This document shows, piece after piece, positions 47,773 to 59,242 of a stretch of 64,000 bases of DNA. Location of the stretch: NCBI GenBank assembly GCA_017311185.1, contig JAESUZ010001059.1, positions 310,001 to 374,000 on the forward strand, read 5' to 3'. The position numbers were made by a program, and so were the translations under genes. This DNA comes from Proteles cristata cristata. Taxonomy: Eukaryota; Chordata; Mammalia; Carnivora; Hyaenidae. Below the pieces are notes generated by a model. The model worked only from the letters and a program-made list of their open reading frames with translations, was not told where the DNA came from and ran no database searches. Numbering within the stretch: position 1 is the stretch's first letter; every line of letters starts with the position of its first letter.

Positions 47773-49742
47773 TAAGTGGCTATTTTCAAAGGCTCCCAGA
47801 GAAACACAAAGCAGAAAACTTATTTATGGCATGATTCCCAAACTCAAGTCCTTACCTAAGTGTCCAAATCCTGGGTATGAGCAGGGTCGCCATCTGTAAA
47901 ACGCACAGGCATCTTGTCACAACCTCTTCCTCCGGCACTCGCGCCTGACTGGTGGACGTACCGGGAATTTATGTCATCACAACAGGCAGCACTGGTGGCA
48001 CAAACGGGCTGCAGGGGAAACGGGCCGCAGGGGAAACAGGACAGCGAGGGCTGTCAACGCCGCCGCCGCAGGTGGAGTTCAGGTGCCCGTGCAGCTGGTG
48101 AGCCTCAAGTGGTGAGCGTATTGCTCACGTTCTTCTAGCTTGTTTCCTGAGACTCTGACGTCCAGGGCCCCGCTGACCCTGGCGCCACCGCTGCGGGAGC
48201 TGGCCAGGTCCTGGGAAGAGGAACTGATGGACGGTGAGCACGCCTTGTAGGCACAAAGCCACCAACCCAGAGTCACATCCCCACCACCTCGTGGCGGCGC
48301 CCGCACTCAGGACGGCTGCCTCTCACCTCCTCACCCCAGGACCAGGAACCGGAAAACTAGGGGCAGCCCCTGCACCCCAGGGCCCGATGGAATTATCCAA
48401 ACCGGTCAACCCTAAGCCTGCAGACCCTGACATGCTGGCTCTCTGTGCTCCTGGCCCCACCCCCTACCCACCACCCACCACCTCCTGATGGACCCTGGTC
48501 TTTGCGGTGTGGCCCAGAGTGTGGCACAGTGCGCCCGCCCACTCCTCTTGGAATTTGTGAGTATATAACAAACTAGCTTCACAATGCCGGGCCTCTCTCG
48601 CTCTGCACGCCCTAATAATAACAAAACCTGTATGTTCAAAAATGGTGCGACGCACGGCAGTCTGTGGGTCAGGGTTAATGAGTGGCTTTTTTTCTGGAAG
48701 ATTCAGTAACATGGAGAACAGTTAAGGGAGCTTCTGCCGTAGCCACCAAGGGATGACCTGAGGTACTTGACCTGGCACGGGCACATCGTCATAATCCCCG
48801 TGTTTGCTATGGCCATAACGAGGCACCCGGGGCCACAGCCATGGCTGGTCCCTGCCCTCACAGCACTTTCGGAATACCAGAGGAACCCCAGCCAGGCTGG
48901 AGGAGCAGAAAAGGCTCCTGGGCCCCCAAGGAGAAGCATGCGTTAGCCCGGCAGGCAAATGTTCGTCTTGCTTTTAATTTAAACTGAGGCAGGAACAGGG
49001 TCAGTAATCGGCAGGGAACTGCTAAAACCCAGCTGTGACCATGTCACATCCTGGCGCGGGCAGAACCCTCCGGGTTCACCAAGAAGCATGAGTGATGGCC
49101 ACGCCCCACGGCAGGGCATCAATCATGCATATATACACTGCATGGACCTTCGACACCCACAAGCGAGGTTCGTCACCAGGGTGCAGACCCAGCCTCTGAG
49201 GACCTCACCGTCACAGCAGCTCCCTGCCCAGGACACTAACGGGACCCGCAGGGGAGCAGGGGGCAGGGGCGGAGACTGGCAGGGAGCTGGGGCTCCAGAA
49301 GCCAGCGGCACTGTTTTCCCATCACAGGGCCTGGCACCTTCTGGACCAGTTTGGCTCCAGACTGGGTCATGACTCAGAAAAGCTGCTGCGTTCCAGCAAC
49401 GGTATGGCCACAGAACCTTGTGTTTGTTTCCTCATCCACAGAGAGGAACAATGTCCAACTTCCCCCTTTCGTGACGAGAGACCCATAAGGTCATGAGAAT
49501 TCACCAAAGAATGAAGAGACCTCCCCAGGCCACGGGACCCTGGCCCTTGGCTTTCTGCGTGGTGGGGCTCTCAGCCCTGATCCTGTTAAATCCACTTCTT
49601 CTATCTTTAGTGAAAACATACAAAGCTTCCGCAGGATTCAGCAAGATCAGAATTGGGCCGTGTTCCCTCAGGCAGAGGGGATGACAGGCGACCCAGACCA
49701 AGATCAAGTGCCTCACACGACTTCAATTTAAATTAAACTTCC

Positions 49743-49748
49743 TTTAAT
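49743..49748 (-). terminator. PTGFRN: Candidate distal polyadenylation signal of PTGFRN (ATTAAA)
   Basis: ATTAAA on the minus strand, about 3.27 kb past the stop codon. Inferred only from sequence and position. Confidence 0.4.
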
Positions 49749-49992
49749 GAAAAAACAAACGGTGCATTGCATAATATCTGTGGTCACAGTATAAAACAAT
49801 ACAATTAGTTCATGTAACATCAGAGATGGACAAAAATACACAAGACCCTTTCTTTGTCTACGTGAAATCTGGCAGACCCTGATGCGCAACGCTAATAAAG
49901 ACAGAAAGTCAACTTTTTTGTTGTTTCCTCCTAGTGATCCGCGCGCAATGTCTGTTGTCGAGAATTTGGTCGAACAGCAGAGAAGAACTTAC

Positions 49993-50034
49993 CGAAATCC
50001 TTGATCCCTTCTTCCTCTGTTGCCGTCGGTGAAG
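49993..50034 (-). other. Candidate 42-nt phase-1 microexon (unproven)
   Basis: The minus strand reads cttttctttttttag | CTTCACCG ... GATTTCG | gtaagttc: a strong pyrimidine tract, an AG acceptor and a strong donor. The 42 nt lie in phase 1 at both ends, the phase used by all the Ig exons here, and would add SPTATEEEGIKDF with a split first residue. It lies inside the presumed PTGFRN 3' UTR, so use would need skipping of the terminal coding exon or another transcript. No parent protein is recognised. Confidence 0.25.
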
Positions 50035-51526
50035 CTAAAAAAAGAAAAGTTTTCTGAAAGTAGCAAGTTGTGTAGTATTGCTTAGTATTCCTGCCCAAAA
50101 GGCTCAGTCTTTGGCTCACAGATGTCAGGGACAACATCATGGCTGCAGCAGTTTGCAAAGCAAGAAGCAAGAGCCACCGGGGGACGCGGACAAGGGTCTG
50201 GGGGTGGGGGGTCCTTTCCCAGGATCTTAGGGGAAAGCCACGTGGGCAGGGAGGGAAACACGCAAATAAATACATTTCTCAATTAATATTTAAATCCAGT
50301 TGCTGAGTCAGAGTTCCACCGTGAAAAATCGGAAACGCTGTTAAAAAGTCAGAGTTTGCATTTCTTTTCTTTTTTAAAAAAGTGAAGAATGTTATGTAAA
50401 CATTATAAAGTAAACAACTGAAAGTAATTTCGAGGCTTCTATCGGGATGTAGCTTAGGCTCTTTCTGGGAGATATTTTTATGCTCAGGGAAAAAAAAAAA
50501 AAAAACCAAAAAACAAACCCAAACTGTATATAAAGTTTTTCGTTAAGAAGTGCAATTTCATCCGTGTGAACTGTGGCTAGGTTGTACTTCTGTTCACACC
50601 AGCGCTTCTGGCAGGAACCCCCTTCCAGAAAAGCACTTTGGTGGGGAGCCCTATTTGGTACAGCAAGAGAGTGTATCTCACACTTTTAAAAGAACGCACA
50701 TTCCAGGCCACTTTCTGCCTCTGGATGGAGTGCGGTCCCTAGCACGACACCCTGGGGCTTCTTCCTCCTCTGTACCGGCCCCTGGGCGACAGGCAGTGTG
50801 GCCTGCCCCACGATCACAGGGTGGGGTTGGGGTCAATGGTTTAGCAACCCCAGCCTCGAGCTACAGCGGCAGTTTGGGAGGAGAAGGTTTAGTGGGTGAG
50901 CACCTGGCACTTTCCCTACCGCCGCGCATCTGGTGTGCCCCATCCATGCCTTTACGTATAGCCAGGGCCACTCGGCCATGCTCACGGCAAAGTGTCCTTT
51001 CCTCTACCAAGAAGGGCCTGCACTACCACAATCCTCAACTTTCTTTTCAAGGTGATGACCGTGTGGGCTCAAAGGGTACTGTTGTCACTAATACAGCACC
51101 TGTGAGTGTGTGTTCGCTCTTTCGTTCCTGTATACAGTCATCTGGGACCCACCTCCTCTGAAACAGCTTCATAGTTAAGAAACGACTGGTAGAAAAGACC
51201 CCAATCTAGAGCCATCCAGTCCTCGTCCTATGGTCACCCATGCTCTGGTGGGGCAGGTGCCGGACTCGGAACTCATCTGTGCCACTGCCGTTAGCATGGC
51301 ATCTACCAGGAGTGGTCCCCTAGGTGGGCGGGACGAAGGGAAGCAGGGTGACAATCTGCCTCCTGGGGTGACTCAGTGACAAGGGAAGAGTGGAGTACGG
51401 GCAGCACAGGGCGGGAAGTGGAGGGGATGATGATGAGCCGGTGGGCGGGGGTGGGTGGGGGGAGTGTGGCTCGTCTGGCCCCTTGTGACAAAGAGCCGCA
51501 CATGAATGGCCATCGTTTTGTATGAC

Positions 51527-51532
51527 TTTATT
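51527..51532 (-). terminator. PTGFRN: Candidate proximal polyadenylation signal of PTGFRN (AATAAA)
   Basis: A canonical AATAAA on the minus strand, in the context gagcAATAAAgtcatac, about 1.5 kb past the stop. It is the first canonical signal after the stop that I find. Use would give a short-3' UTR form. Confidence 0.5.
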
Positions 51533-53021
51533 GCTCAAAACAAACGAAGCTTTTTTCCCTTCGGAAGACAGAGCGGTGTGAGGTCCGTCAGAGCTGGGGT
51601 AAAAGCACGCAGGATCGCAATGCAGGGCACGACTCACCAGTGAGCCTCAGAAAACCCACTGGGATGCTTCTGGAAGGCCAGTGCTAGGCAGGGGCAGACG
51701 CCTCGGGGAGCAGAGGGTCTCTTGTGGTCCGTGTCCTACTCCGGGAACGAGCCATCAGGCACGACTGCTCGCTCTCGGATCTACTTTGTAGGCTGTGCAC
51801 ACGGCAGTAAATTGCTGGTTTCCTTCGTGCTCCTAACAGGAAGTAAACATGCCGCAGAGCGTACCCTTGCTCGCTAACCCCCTCCAGGGGAATCTGACGG
51901 AGACTTGAAGGACTGAAAAGGTCATGGAAAATGCATGGCTCTTCCAGGCAATTTCAGATTCTGTGAAGTCAGTCAGTCAGTCTTGCAAGCAGCAATACGC
52001 CTTCACATTAAGGAGCCCAAGCAGCCACGAAGGACGTGGGGTATGTGCGGGTGCCCGTTGGTGGCCGAGACCTTTGCCTCCCACTAAGGGCACAGGAGGG
52101 GGATGGAGGCGGCTTCTTCCTCTGGACACAGCCCCGGCACCCCGGCCTCCTAGCCCCGAGCCCTGAGGGCCTCAGGACCCTTTTCTGCTCTCCCTGGGGC
52201 CCCCTGAGGCACAGCAACCTCAGAACCCCTGGAGTGAGCGCCTGCTCCTTCCCTGTCCCCAACCTCCTCTTGCTCGAGGACCTCCTGACCGCCCTGGACA
52301 GAGGTGGCTGTGTATTTTTCTTCATATTCATTCTTAAGGCTAAGGTGGCGAGATAAGGTGCTTGGTGGAGAGCCGAATTCGAGATTTCAGGGCCATCTCA
52401 GCACGCTCACAGAAAGCAAATACAAAAGAAATGGAAGGGGGGCGGGGCAGAGAAGCAAAAGAGAAAACAGAAGAAAAAGAAAAAGAAAAGCATCTGGGCT
52501 CAGTAAGAAGTTACATACTGCAAGTTTAGGTTTCAAATGTCTAAACCCCTGAAAACACGGGGTGGGTAGGGTGGTCGAAGCCACAAAGAGCAACAGCGGC
52601 ACAAACCCGTGTTGTTGCCGGGCCGGGGCAGCTCCGTCCTCACCCCAGACAAAGAACTCTGGGAGCCACCGTCCTTGCTTACCGCATCCCCCCGCAACCA
52701 AACACACGAACACACGCGGGTCAGAGCCATAAACCGGGAGGAGGAAAAAAAATTAGACAACGGGTAACCATTAAAAAGCCGCAGCTGGGAACACACGCAC
52801 GCGATTGTTCTACCGGAAAGTGCCGTGGGAAGAGGGGCCGTGTGCTGGTAAACATGTCTGCGCTCAGAACGTGACATGCAGAGAAGACAGAGCGCCAGGT
52901 CCCACCTGAGATTAGAGAGGACTGGTTTTTAGGGTAACACGCTTCGCGTTAAAAGATGGCGGTCCTCTTCCCGGCCAAGTCACTGCCAGACCGGCCCCTG
53001 GCGCAGCTCCCCCGGCGTGGC

Positions 53022-53188
53022 CTAGTCCATCTCCATGGACATGAGCCGGCGGCGCTCACGCCTCGTCTCCTGGACCTCCTTCTTACAGCACCAGTGGGAG
53101 CTACAGTACCCAATGAGGCAGGACAGGAGCCCGATGACGGTGGACAGGCCCACGCCGATCAGCAGCGGGTACTTGAAGGCGTTCAGTA
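53022..53188 (-). CDS. PTGFRN: PTGFRN terminal coding exon: transmembrane helix and tail
   Basis: The exon has 167 nt for the last 54 complete residues plus the end of a split Val codon, ending in TAG (53022-53024). The acceptor is ccctgctag before TACTGAAC (phase 1). It encodes NAFKYPLL, the helix IGVGLSTVIGLLSCLIGYC, the membrane-edge cysteines SSHWCCKK (a usual palmitoylation setting) and a basic tail ending RRRLMSMEMD. This end is nearly identical to human PTGFRN (EWI-F, CD9P-1, FPRP). The protein binds tetraspanins CD9 and CD81 through its membrane region and lowers ligand binding by the prostaglandin F2-alpha receptor. Confidence 0.96.
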
Positions 53189-54663
53189 CTAGCAGGGAGG
53201 GAGCAAAGGGGTGCCGGGTTAGTGGTGCGAGCAGATGGCCTCGGGAAGCCCGCCACCTCCCCTCCGATCCCCCTCTACCCAAGCGGGTCTCCCTGAGGGG
53301 CCGGCCTCGCACTCAAGCTGTGCCCAGCACCGAGGACAGCACTCGAGGCCGGAGGCCTCTTCTCTGCTCGCTTTGCAGGCAGATGATGCCCCACCAGGTT
53401 CTGTGGAGGAGAAACCAAAAACCAGGAGAAAGACTCCGTGTGATGCCTCTGAATATCAACTTGCTTTTTAGGGTTTTGGCAAGAGATTGATTTTTAAAAG
53501 TCAGTATAAGGGCACCGCGCATGCAGCAGCAGATGCATCCTTAAAAAAACAACACTGTTCATAAATCAGTTCCATGCATCAACTAACTGAAGTGTGCTCG
53601 CGGAGCTATTTTAAGCAGCACGGTAGTAAATTACCCAGGAAAGTGAATAATTGCTCGCTTGTTCGGGAAATCTGGGTTTTCATACCGAGCTACTTCAAGC
53701 AAGGAGTTTCGGAGATGCAAACAGGGTGTAAATGACGGAGTTTCGGGAATGCACACACACCCTACAGACCACACACCCCTGAGTCCCAAGGCCTTTCTCC
53801 CAGAGGCAGCAGCGCGCTCCAGGCAGGCTGGCGCTGGACGCTGAACGCTGCTCACCCTCTCAGGGACCGTTGCCCACGCAGAGCAGAGGGGACGGAGGAC
53901 AGGAACAGCTAAGTCACCTCTGGACAAGCTGGGGCTCCAGTTCCAGTCTCCCCCACACTGTCATCGGGGAAACACACTCAGAGGCTCCCCCTAACCTTGG
54001 GGGCGTGGGGGCTCTAATTATCTCTGAGGGGCTTTCTCCATTAGCGTGCACTCGGAAACTTCGTGCAGAGAAGGCAGGCTTCGCATTAGCCGGGGAACAG
54101 CGGCCCCCACTCTGTGATGTGTGGGGAACAGAGGGGTGGGAAGGGGGCCCTCTGACCACCTAGTTAGAATGACTCTGGGGGTCCATGGGGGCCAACAAAG
54201 CAGGGAGCCCCCTTCCAGTTCCAGGGTTCCGGAAAGCACCCCTCCATGCTAATGATACCAGTTGGATCCTCCCTCTGCCAAGAAGCAAATCCAGTAGGGC
54301 AGGAGGGGCAGGAGCCCACTCAGCGCCTCTCCTGGGGCCCTGAGTCCGCTGCCTTGATGCTGTTGTCTGGCTCTGCCTGGCAGAATCCACGCCAGCCCTG
54401 TGACACGTAAAGTGGGTTTGCACAGAATTTATAGAAGGATCAAAGATTCTCCAGTGAGTCTTAACCACCGTTCCCCCATGGCGCCTCTAGCACACGATGC
54501 CACAGGGGAAGCAGCAAGGCCTGTTTGCCCTCCTTCTGCGCACGGCCCAGGCCAGGTCTAGAGAGAGAGAGCAGGCCATGGGGTGGGGGGCACCTTCCTT
54601 GAAGGGTGCCCACCTGACTTGGTCGCTGCAGCACAGCACGGAGGCATAACCGCACATCCTTAC
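53189..54663 (-). other. PTGFRN: PTGFRN last intron
   Basis: 1,475 bp, GC-rich, with no clear interspersed repeat and no other exon seen. Donor ATGGATG|gtaagg, acceptor ccctgctag. Confidence 0.8.
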
Positions 54664-54969
54664 CATCCATCTTCACGGTGACAAAGATGGGCTTGGAGTA
54701 GATCTCTGCCTCCTTCTGCCAGGAGCCAGTTGGGGACTTCACCCACGGGGTCACGGAGCAGTAGTAGTTGCCGAAGTCCTGGTCCTCGGAGCTGTGGACT
54801 TGCAGCAGGAATTCGAGCACACCCACGCGCTCCAGGCTGAGCTCGCTCTTCCAGTCCCTCTCGGCCGTGGTCACGATCCCCTTGCGATCCAGAGAGGACA
54901 GGAGTGCGGGAGCCTTGTCCAGGCCGAAGGAGTGTACCGCAAACCAGGTCACATCAAAGGCCATGTCAT
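54664..54969 (-). CDS. PTGFRN: PTGFRN exon: second half of the last Ig domain (domain 6)
   Basis: The exon has 306 nt (102 codons). The acceptor is taatccacag before ATGACATG and the donor is GTGAAGATGGATG|gtaagg, both phase 1. It starts DDMAFDVTWFAVHSFG (core tryptophan) and contains LSLERVGVLEFLLQVHSSEDQDFGNYYCSVTPW in pieces: the D-x-G-x-Y-x-C motif with the second Ig cysteine. It ends IFVTVKMD. The first cysteine is absent here and lies in the upstream exon 59243-59350. It has no N-glycosylation sequon that I see. Confidence 0.95.
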
Positions 54970-55230
54970 CTGTGGATTACAGACCAAGCCAAAAGCCTGC
55001 GTCAGTGCAATGGGCAGAGAAGCCACATGAGGCTCACATGCACTAGGCTCACCAGGGGCCAGCGCTACTCTGTAGCCTTAGCTCTCACTGAGTCCTCGTG
55101 ACTCCGCGATGACAGTTCTGTCACACTCCCCACTTGGCGGCAGGGCCAAATACCTCATTTAAGGTCACAGAGCCACAGGCGGGAGAATGTGTGGCCTCAC
55201 CCAGGGAGTAGGACTCCAGAGTCCGCACTC

Positions 55231-55431
55231 TTTTTTTTTTTTTTAAGTTTATTTATTTATTTTGAGAGAGAAAGACAGAGGGAGAGTGAGCAAGGCAGAG
55301 GGGCAGAGAGAGGGGGAGAGAGAAAGCAACCAGGCTCCATGTAGTCAGCACAGAGTCCGATGCTGGACTCGAACCCGCGATCCAAGATCAAGAGTCGGAT
55401 GCCTTGACCGACTGAGCCACCTGGGCCCCCC
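55231..55431 (-). mobile_element. Carnivore SINE, antisense
   Basis: From a T run and 'aagtttatttatttattttg' through GAGA units to 'gactgagccacctgggcccccc'. The flanks 'gtccgcactc' and 'ctcagaatcc' do not show a clear duplication. Confidence 0.9.
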
Positions 55432-55982
55432 TCAGAATCCAGCCTCTTGATCCTGCTGCCATCACCCAGCCCAAGGAGCACCCAAAAGCGTCCCCCATAG
55501 CAGCGTCCCTTGACATTTCACGCAAGAGCCCAGACTGGGAGGCCGTTTTAACGCGGCCAAGGACAAAAGGCGCGTAAAGTGAACTGTACGAGATTCAGAA
55601 TCATCAACAGTTTAGATCTCACTGCTCGCGGTGCTTTTCTTCCCCTGCAGAAGCGTTCAAGTTCAAAACAAGAGGAAAAGAACGTCAAGCTGAGAAAATC
55701 GAACACAGTTTTAACGGTCCCAGAGAGGAATTCTACCGAATCTTAAAGTACTCTGCAAAACGAAGGCTCTAACAGCCTCAAATAAATGAAGATGGGCCCG
55801 TGAGAAAGAAGACTCTGGTACGAGTGGCAATGCTCACAGGACGTGAAGACAGCATGCGCACATGCCATGCGCCCCCTGCCCTCCTCCTCTGGCCGCTCTG
55901 AGCAGACAGCAGCCTGGGACGCACCCAGCAGGCAAGAAATGACGGTGAGGCCACAAACACGGTTTTCTCTCTCTCTGCCTCT

Positions 55983-56190
55983 TTTTAAAATGTTTATTCA
56001 TTTTTCAGAGAGAGAGAGAGATAGAGAGCAAGCAGGGAAGGAGCAGAGAGGGAGACACAGAATCTGAAGCAGGCTCCAGGCTCTGAGCTGTCACCCCAGA
56101 GCCCCACACGGGGCTCAAACACACGAACCATGAGATTGTGACCTGAGCCGAAGTCGTAAGTTCAACCGCCTGAGTCACCCAGGCACCCCC
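55983..56190 (-). mobile_element. Carnivore SINE, antisense
   Basis: From 'tttttaaaatgtttattcat' to 'ctgagtcacccaggcaccccc'. Nearby 'acacggttttctc' and 'acactgttttctc' on the two sides suggest the target-site duplication. Confidence 0.9.
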
Positions 56191-58662
56191 ACACTGTTTT
56201 CTCCTAAATTCACTTGACAAGGCTTTCTGTACATGCGTGAGAGCACCCCATTTCTGTTAAGCAAAAAGGAACATTTATTCAGGAGTGAAAATACACTGAT
56301 AACCTCCAATAGCACTACTTTAAGGTGAATTGTATCTGGGCGCTTGTGTGTTAACAAAGAACAAAAGCAAAACATAAGGCAAGACTTTCTACAGGATTAT
56401 CCAACTGGTGCGCCCTTTCTAACTCCCTCTGAAGACGCTAAGGGCCAGGGCAAACGGGAAGATCGCTCTCCACGCCAATGCTCTGGATACCTGCTTTCCC
56501 TTCCCCTCACCCACTGTGGCACTGGAGCTGAAAATCTGATGGTTCCCAGTGGAGGCAGAGGAAGGGCCGTCAGCACCCTCATACCCTCCTGGGGCCTGGG
56601 CAGAGTAGGCCCGGGGATCACGGTCACGTGCTCGGTGCAGCCTCACCTGCAGGCGCTGGGCGGTTACTGAAGGCAAAGGCACACTGTTGTCCCGGTTATT
56701 TGGGCTCACTGTTTGTGGCCCAGTCCCGCCTTGCGTCACAGAGCTGTGGCCGGCCTGGAGGGCCAGGCTCCGGGACTGCCCTCCCAGCACCAGTACCGGC
56801 CACCCACGGGCCCCGAAGGCATGACTTAATTCTCCGTGACATGGCTCCCCAGCTGTAGAATGACGAGGACCACTCCACCCGAGGTTGAGGTGACCATCTC
56901 CACAAAACGCTTAGAGCAGCAACTCGCATACAGAAGCGCTCACTAGCCGGCAGCCATGTGCATCCTTACCCCCACAGTGCGACAGACACGCTCTACAAAC
57001 AGGTGCTTACGGGGAGAGCCTTATCACCTCAGGCTCTCGGTGGCCCCCGCCCTGCCCCCCCCCTCCCTGCCAACCAGGGGCTGACCGGGCTGGCTGCTAA
57101 CATCCACACCTGTGCCCCCTTCCGGAGGACCAACTTCGGCTGACGGAAGCCACCTCCTAGAGATTAGGAAACACCCCTGCTCCCCGACCACTCAGCCCCT
57201 GCGCAGTGACTGACTGACGGCGGGGCTCTAAACGCCCGTCCCTCACCCCAAGGAGGCCATGCTCTGTGGTACAACAGACGCTCCACGGCTCCCCGCGGGG
57301 AGTTAGGCTTGTTCTGAATTCACATCCTTGCCCGGCTCTCTTCCCTGGCTCTGCTCGACCCACGCACGCCCTGGGAGCACATCTTCAGTGAGTCACTTGC
57401 ACACTTATCTCCGGGCTTTGCTCTGGAGAGCTCGACCTCTGAAGGGCTGTGACCGGCCCGGCCCTCCCCTTCTCGGGACAAGACCGCCTTGGCCCTTGGC
57501 CCACGCAGGCGACGTGTCCCTTCCAAAAGAGAATTCCTTCACAGCCGGTCGGACGCCTGAGGAAAGACTAAATTACGGCGCGTACTTAATTATTCAGAAT
57601 CCTCCACCCACGCTGTCCAACGGTGCAAAGTTCTCGAAAACTGTGATCTGCATGATAACGGCCACCTAGAGCTTCTGTAATTACCCTGGAGGAAAAGGCT
57701 CTTATGTTAAGGGCACGATTAATACGCTGGGACCCATTAATTTGCTGAGGATGAACACTGAAGTGATTTCTTTTTGTATGTATCATAAACGACCTTCAAG
57801 GGTAAACAGGGCACCGATTTCTGAAAAGGACGTACCTCCCCTTCATCTGCCGGCCCCTTGGAGTTTCACTGCCGTTTTTTTCCTTCTGAACCCCACTCTG
57901 TCCCCCAGTCTTCCGCACCTCGGCTCTTCCAAGGCCCAGGCACCCCACCCCACCCCACCTCCGCACGTGGAGAACAGAGCTAACCGACGGGTGGTTTGGA
58001 GGCACTTCTCGGTTTTCTTTGATGTTCCTCGAATTCATCTTTGTCCTCCCTCGAAAGCTCAGCCGTGCTGAGGCTCCCCGAGAGAGCCACTCTGGCATCT
58101 AGCAGCTAGTCCCGGGGTGTGTACCCTGCGGCCCGCAGGCCAAGTGCAGCCCCACCGCCTGTTGTCAGCGGAGCTTTGCTGGGACAGTCAAGCCCATTTG
58201 CTCACCTACCGTCTGCAGCTGCTTCCACACCTCCACAGAGGTGGCCGGGGCTGCAGAGGGCACCTGTGCCCCAAGGCCAGAAGTATTTCTCGCCAGAACC
58301 CATCACAGGACAGGACTGTGACACCTGCAGCGCTCAGCGGGCATCCTGGTGAGCCTGACCTAAGGGGGCAGCCAGCCTGTCCTCGGCCCCTCGACGGCCC
58401 AAGACACCGTGCCACTCCCTCTGGCTCGCTGCAGGCCTTCCCCACATTGCTGGCAACCCGCCCGGTGTGCAGAATGAAACCTGCCTCCAGCGCCTACCCT
58501 GGGGCCCCACAGCCAGCGGTCTCTGCGCGGAACTGGTCGTTTCAAACCCTGTGGGTCTAGATGGACATGAGGAAGACACCGACTGGTTCATGAAGGGGGC
58601 AGGCAGAAAAGGTGCAAGATGCATGGTCCACCGCTCCCGGGCATCCTGTGGGCAGTGCTAAC

Positions 58663-58684
58663 ATTTTTTTTTTTTTTTTTTTTG
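58663..58684 (+). repeat. Poly-T tract
   Basis: An uninterrupted T run of about 22 bases, so poly-A in the sense of the PTGFRN transcript. Confidence 0.9.
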
Positions 58685-59242
58685 CAAAGACAAGGTTTGC
58701 CTAGATTTCCTGAAAATTCAAAGAGTGACAGCACTACCTGGTCACTCGCTGCCCATTTACTCTGCTCTGTTTCATCATAGACTTAACGCTACTTGATGTT
58801 CTAATACATGCTGACCCGCCTCCTTTCAACCAGGTTGCAAACCTCTGTGAGAACAGACATGGCGTTTTCTAAGGCCTTCTCTATTCCCAGTAGCTGGAGT
58901 GGAAGAAGCTCAACACAGCCCTGAATGAATAAGTGAATGAAAGCCAAGGTGAAGGGGCTGGACCCGGCTGGTAGGTTTCAAACCAGCTGGACTTGGCCCC
59001 GGAAGTGGCCCACTGATCGCCGGATCCCAGAGTCTGGTCGTGTTTCTGAATCATCTGATGGACAGAGGCCTCCGTCAACAAGTATGGACTGAACACCCAC
59101 TGGGTGCCGGGTCCTGAGCCAGGCAGCCTGAGGATTAATGGACAGTCTAATCCGGGACCTCCAGGTCTACGTAACAGCAGGGGTGGCAAAGGCACGTTCC
59201 GAGGAGGCAACACGAGACAGGAGGGAAGACAGAGAGACGTAC

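Larger units (their letters stand above)
38643..49720. other. Intergenic region between CD101 and PTGFRN
   Basis: No coding exon is recognisable. It holds the likely CD101 promoter near 38650-38930, a MIR split by a SINE, SINEs at 40129, 43814/43850, 44341 and 47558, an L1 ORF2 piece (40430-41250), an L1 3' piece (44560-45100), a G/A-rich tract (42359-42410) and L2-like sequence at about 46150-46330. A CpG-bearing block at about 47900-48400 (with CCG repeats near 48059) matches nothing I recognise. About 48400-49720 is unclassified. Confidence 0.7.
49721..53021 (-). other. PTGFRN: PTGFRN 3' UTR (limits inferred)
   Basis: Continuous noncoding sequence follows the PTGFRN stop (53022). A minus-strand AATAAA at 51527-51532 would give a 3' UTR of about 1.5 kb. 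An ATTAAA at 49743-49748 would give about 3.3 kb, which fits the long human transcript as I recall it. The region has few repeats, which is usual for exonic sequence and supports the longer form. It contains a 203-codon plus-strand ORF (50550-51161) that I judge spurious, and a microexon-like segment at 49993-50034. Confidence 0.6.
54970..59242 (-). other. PTGFRN: PTGFRN intron splitting Ig domain 6
   Basis: 4,273 bp. It holds two antisense SINEs (55231-55431, 55983-56190) and a poly-T run (58663-58684). The part at about 56900-58450 is GC-rich with scattered CpG and could be a regulatory or repeat-poor region. No exon signal is seen. Confidence 0.75.

Noticed and set aside
47914..48138. 74-codon plus-strand ORF with an Arg run
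   Set aside because: The Arg run comes from a CCG-type repeat. There is no family match and no splice context.
50550..51161. 203-codon plus-strand ORF, the longest in the window
   Set aside because: It lies antisense to the presumed PTGFRN 3' UTR, has no recognisable domain, and its composition (Pro, Ser, Arg) is that of a chance frame in GC-rich DNA.
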